A stretch of 64,000 bases of DNA. It comes from an uncultured Croceitalea sp. (GTDB lineage: Bacteria; Bacteroidota; Bacteroidia; Flavobacteriales; Flavobacteriaceae). Shown here one piece after another: positions 9,484-18,620 of this stretch (the first letter of the stretch is position 1; every line of letters begins with the position of its first letter). The position numbers were made by a program, and so were the translations under genes. Under the pieces are notes generated by a model. That model was not told the DNA's origin and searched no databases. It saw nothing but the letters and a program-made list of their open reading frames with translations. The stretch spans positions 744,001 to 808,000 of the forward strand of contig CANLWK010000002.1 in assembly GCA_947494805.1 (NCBI GenBank). The letters are read 5' to 3'.

Positions 9484-11061
9484 TTATTCCAGTTCTTGTA
9501 ATAATTTTTGGAAACCCAAAGCTACCCCATTCGTCCAACCAAAACCATCTTGGGTCTCATACTCACCACCTCCAGAAAGTAAGGTCAAGTCTTCAACATT
9601 GTACTTCTCCATCATCTTTCCAGTGTCTTTGTACACTTTTTCATTGAGTACCAACCAACGTTTCATAATGTCTTTGGCTTCTTGGGTATGGCCATAGTCC
9701 AATAATCCTTTTACAGCAATCCATTGCAAAGGAGCCCAACCGTTGGGTGCATCCCACTGTTGCCCAGAATGATTTAAGGTAGTGACCAATCCACCATCCT
9801 TTAAGAATTTATCCATAAGCACCTTCTTGACTCTTTCTGCCTGTTGAGGGGTGGCTACACCAAAAAACAGAGCATAAGCTCCGGCAAGTGTCAATTCATT
9901 GGTTTGTCTTTGATTTTTGATATCAAAATCCATAAAAAAACCAATTTCATCGTTCCAGAAGTACCGTTGTATCAGGTTTTGGCGCTCGGCGGCCAGTGTT
10001 TTAAAATGGTTTGCACCTGCCTCATCACCTTCAAACTGCAGACCTTTGGCCAATAATTGTTCTAAACTTAGAAGCAAACAGTTCAGATCAATTGGCAAGA
10101 TATTGGTCGTTTGGGTAGATGAAAAGTCTTCGGGTCTGGCATACCAACGCGAACTAAAATCCCATCCAGATTCTGCCCCTGAACGCAAATCCTTATATAA
10201 TTGGGTTTTGGATGCATCAGTTTTCATATCGATTGCAAGGTGCTTGTCTTCTTTGTAGGCTTCTGGCCTCGGTGTATCGCCTGAGTCGTAATAGCGATTC
10301 AAAAGTCTTCCATTGGGCATCTCAACCACATGCCTACTACCACTAAATGGCGTTTGTATAGAATCATGGTCCATAAAAAAATCGTATTCTTTCCGCAATG
10401 TGGGCAAGTATGACAAGAGCATACTTGAATCCTTACCAACCAAAGCTTCCACCATCAATGAATAAAATGGGGGTTGTGAACGGGTACGGTAATAGTCACG
10501 TGTACCGTTTGGTATAAAACCAATGGAATCTATCAAAAATGTAAAGTTGTCAACCATACCTTTGGCGAGATCACCCCTATCACCCGCAAGAAGTCCCTCT
10601 AAAGTGAAGTAGCTGTCCCAGTAATAGATTTCTTGAAAACGGCCGCCGGGAACTACGTATTTGTAAGGCAATGCGATACGCGACGAATTGGCAATAATGT
10701 CATCTGGCCCTCTTGTCAACTTATCCCACATGGTATTGATATGCTCGTACATTGTTTTTGTGGAATCCGTTCTAAAATCCAAGGATGCCATAGATTTGTC
10801 CATAAAATTTTCTTCCACAAAAATTTTCAAATCAAAATCTGCATTATCTTTTTCAGTCAGATACTGTTGCTCCAATTGCCTAAATGAAGCCTTTGGCACC
10901 AAATCAACAAAGGTCTTAGAGTCTTTATAAATGGCGGCCAGCTGTACATCTTTGAAGAGCTGGGTCTCATATAAATTGGTAGCCTTTACCTCAGGAGGTG
11001 CTTTTTTACAAGAAATAATAGTTAAGAAAACAAGGGATAATAAAAGATATCCGTAACGCAT
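9484..11061 (-). CDS. treA: Trehalase, glycoside hydrolase family 37, lipoprotein
   Basis: 525 residues; hydrolyses alpha,alpha-trehalose to two glucose. The lipobox TIISC gives acylated Cys18, so the enzyme sits in the periplasm or outer membrane. Both GH37 signatures are intact: PGGRFQEIYYWDSY at 138 to 151 and QWDAPNGWAPLQW at 435 to 447. The catalytic acid is expected in SGAESGWDFSSRW and the base Glu in GGGEYETQDGFGWTNG near the C terminus. Full length for the family. Divergent from a GntR regulator with a perfect palindrome between them, which suggests but does not prove control. TATCTTTA at 11094..11087 is a possible -7 box. Confidence 0.93.
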   Translation of the reverse strand: MRYGYLLLSLVFLTIISCKKAPPEVKATNLYETQLFKDVQLAAIYKDSKTFVDLVPKASFRQLEQQYLTEKDNADFDLKIFVEENFMDKSMASLDFRTDSTKTMYEHINTMWDKLTRGPDDIIANSSRIALPYKYVVPGGRFQEIYYWDSYFTLEGLLAGDRGDLAKGMVDNFTFLIDSIGFIPNGTRDYYRTRSQPPFYSLMVEALVGKDSSMLLSYLPTLRKEYDFFMDHDSIQTPFSGSRHVVEMPNGRLLNRYYDSGDTPRPEAYKEDKHLAIDMKTDASKTQLYKDLRSGAESGWDFSSRWYARPEDFSSTQTTNILPIDLNCLLLSLEQLLAKGLQFEGDEAGANHFKTLAAERQNLIQRYFWNDEIGFFMDFDIKNQRQTNELTLAGAYALFFGVATPQQAERVKKVLMDKFLKDGGLVTTLNHSGQQWDAPNGWAPLQWIAVKGLLDYGHTQEAKDIMKRWLVLNEKVYKDTGKMMEKYNVEDLTLLSGGGEYETQDGFGWTNGVALGFQKLLQELE

Positions 11062-11121
11062 AGGTCTATTTTTGAGTTTAACTTTTTAAAGATAAGGCAA
11101 TAGAATAAAAATTTAATAGTT

Positions 11122-11141
11122 TTAAATCGTATACGATTTAA
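11122..11141. promoter_or_regulatory. Perfect 20-bp palindrome, probable GntR/FCD operator
   Basis: TTAAATCGTATACGATTTAA is its own reverse complement over all 20 bases, centred between 11131 and 11132. The GTATAC core with T and A flanks is the form bound by many FCD-type GntR regulators. It ends seven bases before the regulator ATG and overlaps TAGTTTTA (11117..11124), a possible -7 box of that gene, so bound protein would block its transcription; it also lies upstream of the divergent trehalase gene. Confidence 0.7.
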
Positions 11142-11148
11142 TAAAGCT

Positions 11149-11823
11149 ATGCCAAACCAATTGATATTGCGCAATAAGGTCAAACAGCATCTTCTTTCTC
11201 AAATAACGGAACGAAAACTTCAGATTGGCAAGACCTTGAACTTGGCAAAACTGTCAAGAAGCTTAGCAATCAGCGTTACGCCGATTCGTGAGGCGTTGAG
11301 CCAGCTTGAGCAGGTCAGAATTGTCAGAGCAATTCCTAACCGAGGGTTCATTATACCTGAACTTTCACATACCGAAGCGAAGCACTTATATGACACTATC
11401 GCAGAACTAGAGGTCATGGCATTGGAAGCATGCACTTTTAGCGAACAGACTATCAAACGCCTTAATACCGTTCAACTAAAACTTCAACAGGTACACACCC
11501 CAATGGTCAGGTTACAACATCGTATCGCTTTTCACCATTTATTGGTACGTGATTGCCCAAATACCATTCTTTTGGCGCTTCTTGAAGATTTGGAAGCACG
11601 TGTTTTATTTTATGAACAGCTGTATATCACCGATGCTTCTTTTTATGAACAAGTGGACAATCAAAATGAAGCTATCATACAGGCCATTGCCGAAGATAAC
11701 GTGCCCACTGCGGCATTGATATTAAAAATGAACTGGATGTCCATCTCTGAATACATCCAAAAACAGTTGCTACGGGAGAAAACGGTCTACTTTGAAACAA
11801 TAGAACCACCAAACCGGCGTTAA
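11149..11823 (+). CDS. GntR-family transcriptional regulator with FCD domain
   Basis: 224 residues. Residues 5 to 72 form a GntR winged helix: GKTLNLAKLSRSLAISVTPIREALSQLE is the recognition region, ending in NRGFIIPEL. Residues 80 to 210 are an all-helical FCD ligand domain with HRIAFHHLLV supplying the expected central histidine; the last metal-site His of canonical FCD proteins is replaced by Asn in DNQNEAIIQAI, so ligand or metal binding may differ. Likely a repressor of itself and perhaps of the divergent trehalase. The effector is unknown; a sugar acid or trehalose derivative is a guess from context. Confidence 0.88.
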   Translation: MPNQLILRNKVKQHLLSQITERKLQIGKTLNLAKLSRSLAISVTPIREALSQLEQVRIVRAIPNRGFIIPELSHTEAKHLYDTIAELEVMALEACTFSEQTIKRLNTVQLKLQQVHTPMVRLQHRIAFHHLLVRDCPNTILLALLEDLEARVLFYEQLYITDASFYEQVDNQNEAIIQAIAEDNVPTAALILKMNWMSISEYIQKQLLREKTVYFETIEPPNRR

Positions 11824-12096
11824 CACGGTATGAAGTTTTTAAACCCACAGATTGCAGCTAAAGCCAAAATTGAAAAACCCTCTTTGGTCCGACGACAGAT
11901 TTCATGCGGAATCTTTCAAGAGATTGATGGTAACAGGTCCTTTCAAAAGCGGCCTCCACTGAGCAATAAATCCAGCTACTAAAAGGACTGTCACGTTAGA
12001 CAGGTACATGGGCTATTGTCTTACATTACTTCGAACACTGAACACCTAGTTAGTTTTCTTTATGGGCAAAAACGCCAGATTGTTTAGGTACGGCAA

Positions 12097-12702
12097 CTAT
12101 TTTGGTTTGGCCTTTTTGTGTATCAAATTATCATAGGCCTCCTTGGTATCGACATCTACGGTTTTTCCATTGGCATCAATGCCCAACAACTCTTGGCGGT
12201 AAGACTTCATAAGTTTACGCGCTCCATAGTCCTCATGCAATTGTTGTAGTTCTGTGAAAACCGTTGAATGAAAAACCGCCGGTACCCCAACGCCCTTATC
12301 ATAATTGGTTCCCACTATTTTGTACGATTCATTCTTGAAGCAATGCATCAGTTTGGTCAAGTAGGCAGCATCAACAAAAGGTTGATCAGCGAGCATGATA
12401 AGAATTCCGTCATAACCTTTTGTTTTTAACATCTCAGAAACTCCGAATGCTATTGACGCACCCATTCCTTTTTGCCAATCGTCATTTATGATACCGATTG
12501 CTCTATTTTTCAGCTGCTCTTGTATTAATGCACTGTTGGCACCTAAAACAACCTTGACGTGCTGACTCACTTTTTCTGCCTGTTCAATAGCATTTCCTAA
12601 AAGGGTGGTATGTTTCCATGGCAATAATTGTTTGGGGCTACCCATACGGGTCGACGCTCCGGCAGCTAAAATCAAGATTCCGATATCGGCAGTGGTCTTC
12701 AT
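12097..12702 (-). CDS. mocA: Molybdenum cofactor cytidylyltransferase-like protein (MocA family)
   Basis: 201 residues from the ATG at 12702; a TTG one codon upstream is less likely, since TGATG at 12704..12700 couples it to the stop of xdhC. The nucleotidyltransferase P-loop LAAGASTRMGSPKQLLPW lies at about 13 to 30, with LADQPFVDAAYL as the Mg-binding Asp segment. MocA proteins transfer CMP to Mo-molybdopterin to make the MCD form used by xanthine-oxidase-family enzymes, which fits the hydroxylase encoded in the same operon. Last gene of the operon. The MocA rather than MobA assignment rests on the PKQLLP signature. Confidence 0.85.
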   Translation of the reverse strand: MKTTADIGILILAAGASTRMGSPKQLLPWKHTTLLGNAIEQAEKVSQHVKVVLGANSALIQEQLKNRAIGIINDDWQKGMGASIAFGVSEMLKTKGYDGILIMLADQPFVDAAYLTKLMHCFKNESYKIVGTNYDKGVGVPAVFHSTVFTELQQLHEDYGARKLMKSYRQELLGIDANGKTVDVDTKEAYDNLIHKKAKPK

Positions 12703-13709
12703 CAACTATGAATACTTCCTTGCTTTTCTTTTAGCAACATGGGTGATGTGCCATTGACAACTGATAAAACTTCGGCCATAACGGATATTGCAATTTCTTG
12801 TGGCGTTTCGGCCCCTATATGTATACCAGCAGGGCCATGGACTTTTTCTAAAAACGCTTCCGAAATATCAGGATAGCGCTCTAACAGTTCAGAAAATAAC
12901 TTTTCACGTCTTCTTAAGGGACCCAGTAAACCGAGATACGCAAATTCTGCATCCTTTAGGGCCATTAAATATTGTAAATCTTTAACGTAACTGTGGGTCA
13001 TCAATATAACAGCTGTCCGATGGTCAAATTGTGGCTGAAAACTTTCGGGTTCAACGGCAATAAAACCTGACGCACCAGGAAAATCTTTTAGAGTTTTCTC
13101 TTCTCTTGGATTTACCACAACGGTAACCTCCCAACCCGTCATGGCGGCGTAAGAAGACAATTGAACGGCATCATGTTCGGCTCCGATAATAATCAATCTA
13201 AAACAAGCTGGCAATATTTGCTCAAAAACGGAGATGGCCGATGCCGCTTCGCGTTTTGGTTGTAGTTCGTATAAGGCGCCCTTTAGATAAAAAACACTGC
13301 CAAAGGCCATGCTTTCACTGTATTCTTTTTCGTAGTAACTATCAATTCTCAACACTGTCCTTTGTGAGATAGTGGTTGCAAATGCCTCTAGAAACAAAGT
13401 ATCAGGAGCGAAAGGCTCCAAAAGGATATACAGTATGCCTTCACAACCTAAACGGTAACGCCCATCATAGGTCATCACTTTAGGTATTTTTGTGGCAAAA
13501 ACGGATTCCGCCTGTCGTTGTACTTCTTTTTCAACACAGCCCCCACTTACGGCACCGATCATGCGACCATTTTCATGAATGAGCATCCGCACTCCTGGTC
13601 TGCGATATGAAGAGCCTTCCAAGGCCACCACGGTGGCCATAACACAAGCAATTTTTTCGGACTTTGCTGTGATGTACGCTTGGATTATTTTCTTTAGTTC
13701 ATGTGTCAT
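12702..13709 (-). CDS. xdhC: XdhC/CoxI-family Moco insertion chaperone
   Basis: 335 residues. The N-terminal XdhC domain shows GSSYRRPGVRMLI and GAVSGGCVEKEV (about 32 to 65), including the conserved Cys of SGGCVE thought to touch the cofactor. The C-terminal half (about 165 to 320) is a Rossmann domain with IIIGAEHDAV, ILMTHSYVKDLQYL and YLGLLGPLRRR. Family members bind Mo-cofactor, help its sulfuration and insert it into xanthine-dehydrogenase-type apoenzymes. Overlaps moeA by 4 bp and mocA by 1 bp, so translational coupling is likely. Confidence 0.92.
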   Translation of the reverse strand: MTHELKKIIQAYITAKSEKIACVMATVVALEGSSYRRPGVRMLIHENGRMIGAVSGGCVEKEVQRQAESVFATKIPKVMTYDGRYRLGCEGILYILLEPFAPDTLFLEAFATTISQRTVLRIDSYYEKEYSESMAFGSVFYLKGALYELQPKREAASAISVFEQILPACFRLIIIGAEHDAVQLSSYAAMTGWEVTVVVNPREEKTLKDFPGASGFIAVEPESFQPQFDHRTAVILMTHSYVKDLQYLMALKDAEFAYLGLLGPLRRREKLFSELLERYPDISEAFLEKVHGPAGIHIGAETPQEIAISVMAEVLSVVNGTSPMLLKEKQGSIHS

Positions 13710-14905
13710 TCTAAAATCTTTCGCGTTGCTATAAAGGGCACTTCTGCCCCCTTGTCATAGTTTTGATTGGGTTTAAGTCGTATAAATCCGTTCGCTTTGC
13801 TCAAACTTGTTAAATCACCGGAACCATTGCCCTCAATCAAATGGGCTACCAACCTGCCCTTGAAAATAGCAACGTTGACTCGCATAAAGCGTGTTAAATC
13901 GGTTGTATTCTCAATTGATTCATTTAATTCGACATTGATATTGTTTGATATCAAACCGAAACTATGAAACAACCAAGGTAGAAAATACACATGATAATTG
14001 GCAAAGGTCGACCCTGGATTACCGGGAAAAGCAAAAACGGTAGTTTTTGACTTTTCATGTTTGCCAAACCAAAAAGGCTTACCTGGCCGCTGACGTACTT
14101 TATGAAAAACCTTTTCAATACCTAAGGTCTCAAAAACTTCGGGCAAGTAATCATATTTTCCTTTTGAAACCCCACCGCTTAGCAAGACTATATCGTACTG
14201 TTGTAAAACTTCACGGATAGCACTTTCAGTCGCTTCTTTATCATCGGCTATGTGCACAGTTGTCGATGACAAACCTTGGTCCTGTAGTGCAGCACGTAAT
14301 GTATGGGAATTTGACTTTCGTATTTGATGCGGCAACGGAACGGCATCTACTGCAACCAACTCATCACCCGTGGAAACAATACACAAACTAGGGTTTCTTT
14401 TAACCTTTACCATGGCTTTTCCAACCGAGGCCAATACCCCAATTTCAGCGGCAGTAATACGGATTCCAGCTTGCAACACCATTGTTCCTTCCGGTTCATC
14501 GCTGCCCCTACCATGAATGTTCTGTCCCTTTTTAACTGGTTTTTCCAAAGTGGCAAACCCATCTTTTAGGGTCAGGTGTTCGTACATTACTACCGTATCC
14601 GTATTTTTAGGAAGCATTGCTCCTGTCATGATTTCTATACACGTGTCAGGATTGACCAACACCTTTTCTGGACTTCCTGCCGCGGCAACCCCCTCAATTT
14701 TTAGTTCTAATTTGCCACGCTGCACTGCACCATAGGCAATGGCGATACCATCTTTGGTGGCCCTGTCAAAAGGAGGGAAATCTCTATCGGCATAAATGGG
14801 TTCTGCTAAAACTCGACCATTGGTCTTCGCCAATGGCACAACTACTTCTCCAAAGTCACCCAAGTTATCCAATACTAAATCATATGCCTGTTCAAATGAA
14901 ATCAT
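13706..14905 (-). CDS. moeA: Molybdopterin molybdenumtransferase MoeA
   Basis: 399 residues, the usual MoeA length. Domain order is MoeA_N (about 1 to 165, with ATKDGIAIAYGAV, GAMLPKNTDTVV and GRGSDEPEG), MoCF/MogA-like domain (about 170 to 310, with LLSGGVSKGKYDY and FAFPGNPGSTF) and the C-terminal barrel (GDLTSLSKANGFI). It inserts molybdate into adenylylated molybdopterin. No mogA is present nearby, so the adenylylation step must be encoded elsewhere. It overlaps xdhC by 4 bp and the TSUP gene by 4 bp. Confidence 0.95.
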   Translation of the reverse strand: MISFEQAYDLVLDNLGDFGEVVVPLAKTNGRVLAEPIYADRDFPPFDRATKDGIAIAYGAVQRGKLELKIEGVAAAGSPEKVLVNPDTCIEIMTGAMLPKNTDTVVMYEHLTLKDGFATLEKPVKKGQNIHGRGSDEPEGTMVLQAGIRITAAEIGVLASVGKAMVKVKRNPSLCIVSTGDELVAVDAVPLPHQIRKSNSHTLRAALQDQGLSSTTVHIADDKEATESAIREVLQQYDIVLLSGGVSKGKYDYLPEVFETLGIEKVFHKVRQRPGKPFWFGKHEKSKTTVFAFPGNPGSTFANYHVYFLPWLFHSFGLISNNINVELNESIENTTDLTRFMRVNVAIFKGRLVAHLIEGNGSGDLTSLSKANGFIRLKPNQNYDKGAEVPFIATRKILE

Positions 14906-15684
14906 GAGAAAAAATTGATTTGTAAACCATTGTTCAACAATACTCGTACGCCAACGAAAAGTACCAAAATAGCCGTCATAAACCGTATCCCTTTTGCAGA
15001 TATTTTACTCAGGCTCAATCGAACACCCAATTGTCCACCCAAAAGCACGGCGATGAGCAACCCCAGAATTTCTGGCCACAACAACTCAAACGTACCGCCT
15101 GCCAAAAGTCCCCCGATACCTGAAATCGAATTTACCAATATAAAAAAACTAGCCAACGCCGCTATAGTCATAGGCTTATCCCATTTCATCTGATTCAATA
15201 CCGGAGCGAGAAAGATTCCGCCGCCAATTCCTACCAATCCTGATAAAAAACCTATTCCCGTACCCAGCACATAAGACGTGTATTTTGGGTAGGATACGGA
15301 TTTAAATTTGGTTCCAATATTCATGGTCTGCACCAACAAGGCAATTGCTGCTGCAATCAACGCGATGCCCAATATGATAAAAAAGATATGTTCCTTCAAA
15401 CGATATGATGCCCCTAAAAAAGCCATGGGAACACTGGTCACAATAAACGGCAAGAATTTTTTGAACTCAATATACCCTTTCTTATAAAAAATATAACAAC
15501 TGCCCGATACCACTACTAGGTTGCATAGCAAGGCAGTACTTCTGATTACAAAAAAACTTGTCAGCAAAAGAGTCAGTAAAGCCAAATAGCTTGAGCCACC
15601 ACCGAAACCAACTGCGGCGTACAGTAGGGCCACTACAAAGAAAACGAGCATAATCGTCAAAAGCTCACCCAGTGCTAATGACAT
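14902..15684 (-). CDS. TSUP (TauE/SafE) family permease in the Moco operon
   Basis: 260 residues, about eight hydrophobic helices in two inverted halves, each with the TSUP glycine motif: VGFGGGSSYL near residue 27 and LVGIGGGIFLAP near residue 157. TSUP proteins move sulfite, sulfonates, thiosulfate or sulfoacetate across the inner membrane. Position inside a Moco operon, with 4-bp and 10-bp overlaps to its neighbours, links it to cofactor synthesis or to the hydroxylase substrate; oxyanion uptake or sulfur handling for dithiolene formation are both possible. Function in this setting is inference. Confidence 0.88.
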   Translation of the reverse strand: MSLALGELLTIMLVFFVVALLYAAVGFGGGSSYLALLTLLLTSFFVIRSTALLCNLVVVSGSCYIFYKKGYIEFKKFLPFIVTSVPMAFLGASYRLKEHIFFIILGIALIAAAIALLVQTMNIGTKFKSVSYPKYTSYVLGTGIGFLSGLVGIGGGIFLAPVLNQMKWDKPMTIAALASFFILVNSISGIGGLLAGGTFELLWPEILGLLIAVLLGGQLGVRLSLSKISAKGIRFMTAILVLFVGVRVLLNNGLQINFFS

Positions 15685-16739
15685 ATTTCGGCAATTTTGT
15701 TCATACCACCCGAAATGGAAAAAACTTTTGTACTGGGATGTTGCTCAAGTAGACTTTCAACAGCCAGAGCACTTCGTTTTCCAGATTGGCACATCACATA
15801 AATGGGTTTATCAAAATTTAGGGCATCAAGTTTTTGTGAAAATTCTGAAATAGGAATGTTCAAGGCATTCTCCAAATGATCTTTCTCAAACTCTTCAATG
15901 GTCCTTACATCAATCAACTGTACCGCTTCTTTTAATGACAAAAAGTTTTCAGAAGTGATGGTCGGAACGTTTACACAGCTTGAAAAACCATAATCTTGCT
16001 CTAAGGCAGTTATCTTTAGATTTTGAGGATTTCGGGAAAAACCTATTTTTCTAGTTGTTTGTGAAAGTCCGTCATAAACAAGCAATTTTCCTGACAATAC
16101 TTCTCCTATCCCTGTCAATACTTTAACCACCTCTAAAGCCTGTAAGGAACCAATGATTGAAGGAAGTACACCTAAAACCCCATTCTCATTACAGTTCGGA
16201 ATCTCGTCTGCTTTTGGTATTTCAGGAAATAGGCATCGATACGTAGGTCCATTTTCGTGGTTAAAAACGCTGACTTGCCCTTCAAAAGCATGTAAAGCCC
16301 CATAAATAAATGGTTTGTCCAATATGACACAGGCATCGTTTATCAAATAGCGGGTAGCAAAATTATCTGTAGCATCAACTACGATATCATATTCAGCTAT
16401 GATTTTTAATGCGTTCTCGGTTGTTAAAAATTCAGGATAAGCCTTGAACTCAGTTTCACTGTTTTGGAGCTTCAATCGCTCCAATGCTACATTTAACTTT
16501 GATTGACCAATATCAGCTTCTGTGAACAATACCTGTCGTTGTAAATTATGAAGCTCAACGATGTCATTTTCGACCAGGCCCAAAACACCTACGCCCATAG
16601 CGTTCAAGTATTGTGCCACTGGAATTCCCAAACCACCAATACCCACAACCAAAACCCTGCTGTTAAGCAATTTATATTGTTTACCTAAACCAAAACTTTC
16701 AAGGTTTTCTTGGCGGTTATATCGGCTGGAATAACTCAT
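15675..16739 (-). CDS. moeB: MoeB/ThiF-type sulfur-carrier adenylyltransferase with rhodanese domain
   Basis: 354 residues. Residues 10 to 245 are a ThiF/MoeB E1-like domain: VLVVGIGGLGIPVAQYLNAMG nucleotide loop, VENDIVELHNLQRQ, DATDNFATRYLINDAC and NENGVLGVLPSIIGSLQA. The only clear zinc Cys pair candidates are C-containing segments around YRCLFPE and IPNCNENG, so zinc binding may be partial. Residues 262 to 354 form a rhodanese domain with the active-site loop VMCQSGKRSA. The enzyme activates the C-terminal Gly-Gly of MoaD and can itself carry the sulfur. 10-bp overlap with the TSUP gene and 4-bp overlap with mobA. Confidence 0.92.
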   Translation of the reverse strand: MSYSSRYNRQENLESFGLGKQYKLLNSRVLVVGIGGLGIPVAQYLNAMGVGVLGLVENDIVELHNLQRQVLFTEADIGQSKLNVALERLKLQNSETEFKAYPEFLTTENALKIIAEYDIVVDATDNFATRYLINDACVILDKPFIYGALHAFEGQVSVFNHENGPTYRCLFPEIPKADEIPNCNENGVLGVLPSIIGSLQALEVVKVLTGIGEVLSGKLLVYDGLSQTTRKIGFSRNPQNLKITALEQDYGFSSCVNVPTITSENFLSLKEAVQLIDVRTIEEFEKDHLENALNIPISEFSQKLDALNFDKPIYVMCQSGKRSALAVESLLEQHPSTKVFSISGGMNKIAEICH

Positions 16740-17323
16740 TGTTCAACTCTCTTTTTGGCAAATTCATACTCTTCAAATGAATTGGCATTGTATAACACTT
16801 CGTCATTTTTAGGGAACACCAATGCTATATCAGAATTGATCAAAAATTTTCTTGGACAGGAGCTTTGTGCTTTAGCCATATAGACCATTGCTTTTTGGAG
16901 TCCATCAGGCTCCCAAATTGAGACTAGAGGTTCTGGCAATCCAGATTCATTTGTTGCGAAAGCCGTCGCAACTTTATCAGGATCTCGATTTGCAACCAAT
17001 GCTGCCACGGTTGCCATATCTAAAAGGGGTAAATCACAGGCCAATATTAACCAAGCGACTTTAGGATGGGTTTTGTGCGCACTCAGAATGCCGTTTAACG
17101 GACCACGATACTCGTTTCTATCAACGATGATATTATGCTCAGATGATAATTCGTTTTTTTGATCAGGGCGAATGCTAAAGAAGGTTGTATCACAAATAGT
17201 TGATACCAATTGGTACAGATAATCTCGTTGCGGAAGCCCATGATATTCCAATAATCCTTTATCATTGCCCATTCGGGTACTTTTCCCTCCTGAAAGTATA
17301 AGCCCGTAAAGTTTTGTGTCCAT
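16736..17323 (-). CDS. mobA: Molybdenum cofactor guanylyltransferase-like protein MobA
   Basis: 195 residues. The N terminus LILSGGKSTRMGNDKGLLEYHG (about 8 to 29) is the MobA P-loop with the conserved K, and ILACDLPLLDMATV is the metal-binding segment. MobA couples GMP to molybdopterin for bis-MGD enzymes. Its presence beside MocA means the organism probably makes both dinucleotide forms, or that one paralog has another role. Closely packed between moaA (28-bp gap) and moeB (4-bp overlap). Confidence 0.87.
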   Translation of the reverse strand: MDTKLYGLILSGGKSTRMGNDKGLLEYHGLPQRDYLYQLVSTICDTTFFSIRPDQKNELSSEHNIIVDRNEYRGPLNGILSAHKTHPKVAWLILACDLPLLDMATVAALVANRDPDKVATAFATNESGLPEPLVSIWEPDGLQKAMVYMAKAQSSCPRKFLINSDIALVFPKNDEVLYNANSFEEYEFAKKRVEQ

Positions 17324-17351
17324 TATAAACCTTTAAAATCAGATTCTAAAT

Positions 17352-18335
17352 TTACCCACCTATAGACGTCATGGAATTATCAAACACATGCGCGTGTTCT
17401 TTTTGTGCATCAAACCCAGTTTTGGCCCTACTGCCAACAGCATTTAAGATTGCAGTTTTAACATCGGTTTCAGCATTTGCGCCACGTACCAGGTCCCGAA
17501 GATTAGCTTTGGGTTTGCCGTAGAGACAGGTAATTACATCGCCCGTAGCCGTTACCCTCAATCTATTACAGCTACCGCAAAAGGTTCTACTGAACGAAGG
17601 TATCAACCCAAAAGTACTCTGATGCCCCTCAATTTGATAGTTAATCGAAGTCGATGTGTCTGGTGACACCAATTTTTTGTATGATGGAAAATGGGTCGTA
17701 ATATGATCTAGAATGGCCTTGTAATTCCATTTTATGGTTTGAAACGACTTGCTTCCACCATTGAAAGGCATTTCTTCTAAAAAACGGACTGAAACGGGGT
17801 AATGCTTCATTACTTCTAAAATAGGAACAATGTCCTGCTCATTTTGTCCGTCAAGTACAATAAAATTGATACGCACATTGAAACCCTCAGATACCAATCG
17901 AATTAAGTTCTCGTGTACCGTATCATATTGATTGCGTCTTGTGATCCGCTCAAAAGTAGCCCTGTCAATGGCATCAAGGCTCACATTAATATTTTTAATA
18001 CCCAATGCTTTCAATTCATCAATATGTGGCCCAATCAGTGTAGCATTAGTAGTTACCGATATATCATCAAGACCTTTTAACTTCGTTAAATGCCGTAACA
18101 ATACCATAATATCTTTACGCACAAAAGGCTCTCCTCCGGTGATGCGGATTTTATCGACACCTTGATCCACCAGTACTTCGGCAACCGTTTTCAGTTCATC
18201 TATTGTCAAGAGTTTTTCGTTCTTCACAAAACTGATTCCCTCTGCGGGCATGCAGTAATTGCAGCGTAGGTTACATCTATCGGTAACCGCCAAGCGCAAA
18301 TAATTGATGGTTCTATTGTGATTGTCTACTAGCAT
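17352..18335 (-). CDS. moaA: GTP 3',8-cyclase MoaA
   Basis: 327 residues, radical SAM enzyme for the first step of molybdopterin synthesis. The N-terminal cluster motif is CNLRCNYC (about 20 to 27) and the C-terminal cluster is supplied by FCGSCNRLRVTATGDVITCLYG (about 258 to 279). The GGEPFVRKD loop is present, and the protein ends in SIGG, the Gly-Gly tail required for activity. Cytoplasmic and oxygen-sensitive. 25-bp gap to moaD. MoaC, which acts on the same intermediate, is not encoded in this cluster. Confidence 0.95.
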   Translation of the reverse strand: MLVDNHNRTINYLRLAVTDRCNLRCNYCMPAEGISFVKNEKLLTIDELKTVAEVLVDQGVDKIRITGGEPFVRKDIMVLLRHLTKLKGLDDISVTTNATLIGPHIDELKALGIKNINVSLDAIDRATFERITRRNQYDTVHENLIRLVSEGFNVRINFIVLDGQNEQDIVPILEVMKHYPVSVRFLEEMPFNGGSKSFQTIKWNYKAILDHITTHFPSYKKLVSPDTSTSINYQIEGHQSTFGLIPSFSRTFCGSCNRLRVTATGDVITCLYGKPKANLRDLVRGANAETDVKTAILNAVGSRAKTGFDAQKEHAHVFDNSMTSIGG

Positions 18336-18360
18336 TTTTCAGTCTTCCGTGTTTCAAAAT

Positions 18361-18615
18361 TTATCCTCCACTCACTGGGGGAATCAAAGCTATCTCGTCA
18401 TATGAATTGATGGCGTCCCCATCTTTTGCATAATTGTTGTTCACTGCAACCGCTAACGAAGATAGTTTATTCAATTCAGGATATGTATTCCCCAAGAACA
18501 CTTTTAATTCTTTGACCGTTTTAGGAATACTTTTACCAGAAACGCTTGAAGTAGGTATTGAAAGTGAAGGGCTACCAACGATATCTTTGGTAACCCCGAA
18601 CAGTAAAATTGTCAT
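18361..18615 (-). CDS. moaD: Molybdopterin synthase sulfur carrier subunit MoaD
   Basis: 84 residues, a beta-grasp ubiquitin-like protein. It ends in IALIPPVSGG; the terminal Gly-Gly is adenylylated by MoeB and then carries the thiocarboxylate. TVKELKVFLGNTYPEL is the usual helix and LAVAVNNNYA the adjacent strand. The large catalytic partner MoaE is missing from the operon. The start ATG at 18615 lies 5 bp after the stop of the large hydroxylase subunit, so expression is coupled. Confidence 0.9.
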   Translation of the reverse strand: MTILLFGVTKDIVGSPSLSIPTSSVSGKSIPKTVKELKVFLGNTYPELNKLSSLAVAVNNNYAKDGDAINSYDEIALIPPVSGG

Positions 18616-18620
18616 GTCTT

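Noticed and set aside
11830-11982. 50-residue plus-strand ORF after gntR (starting MKFLNPQIAAK)
   Set aside because: No recognisable domain and no ribosome or promoter signal; could be chance in a 273-bp gap.
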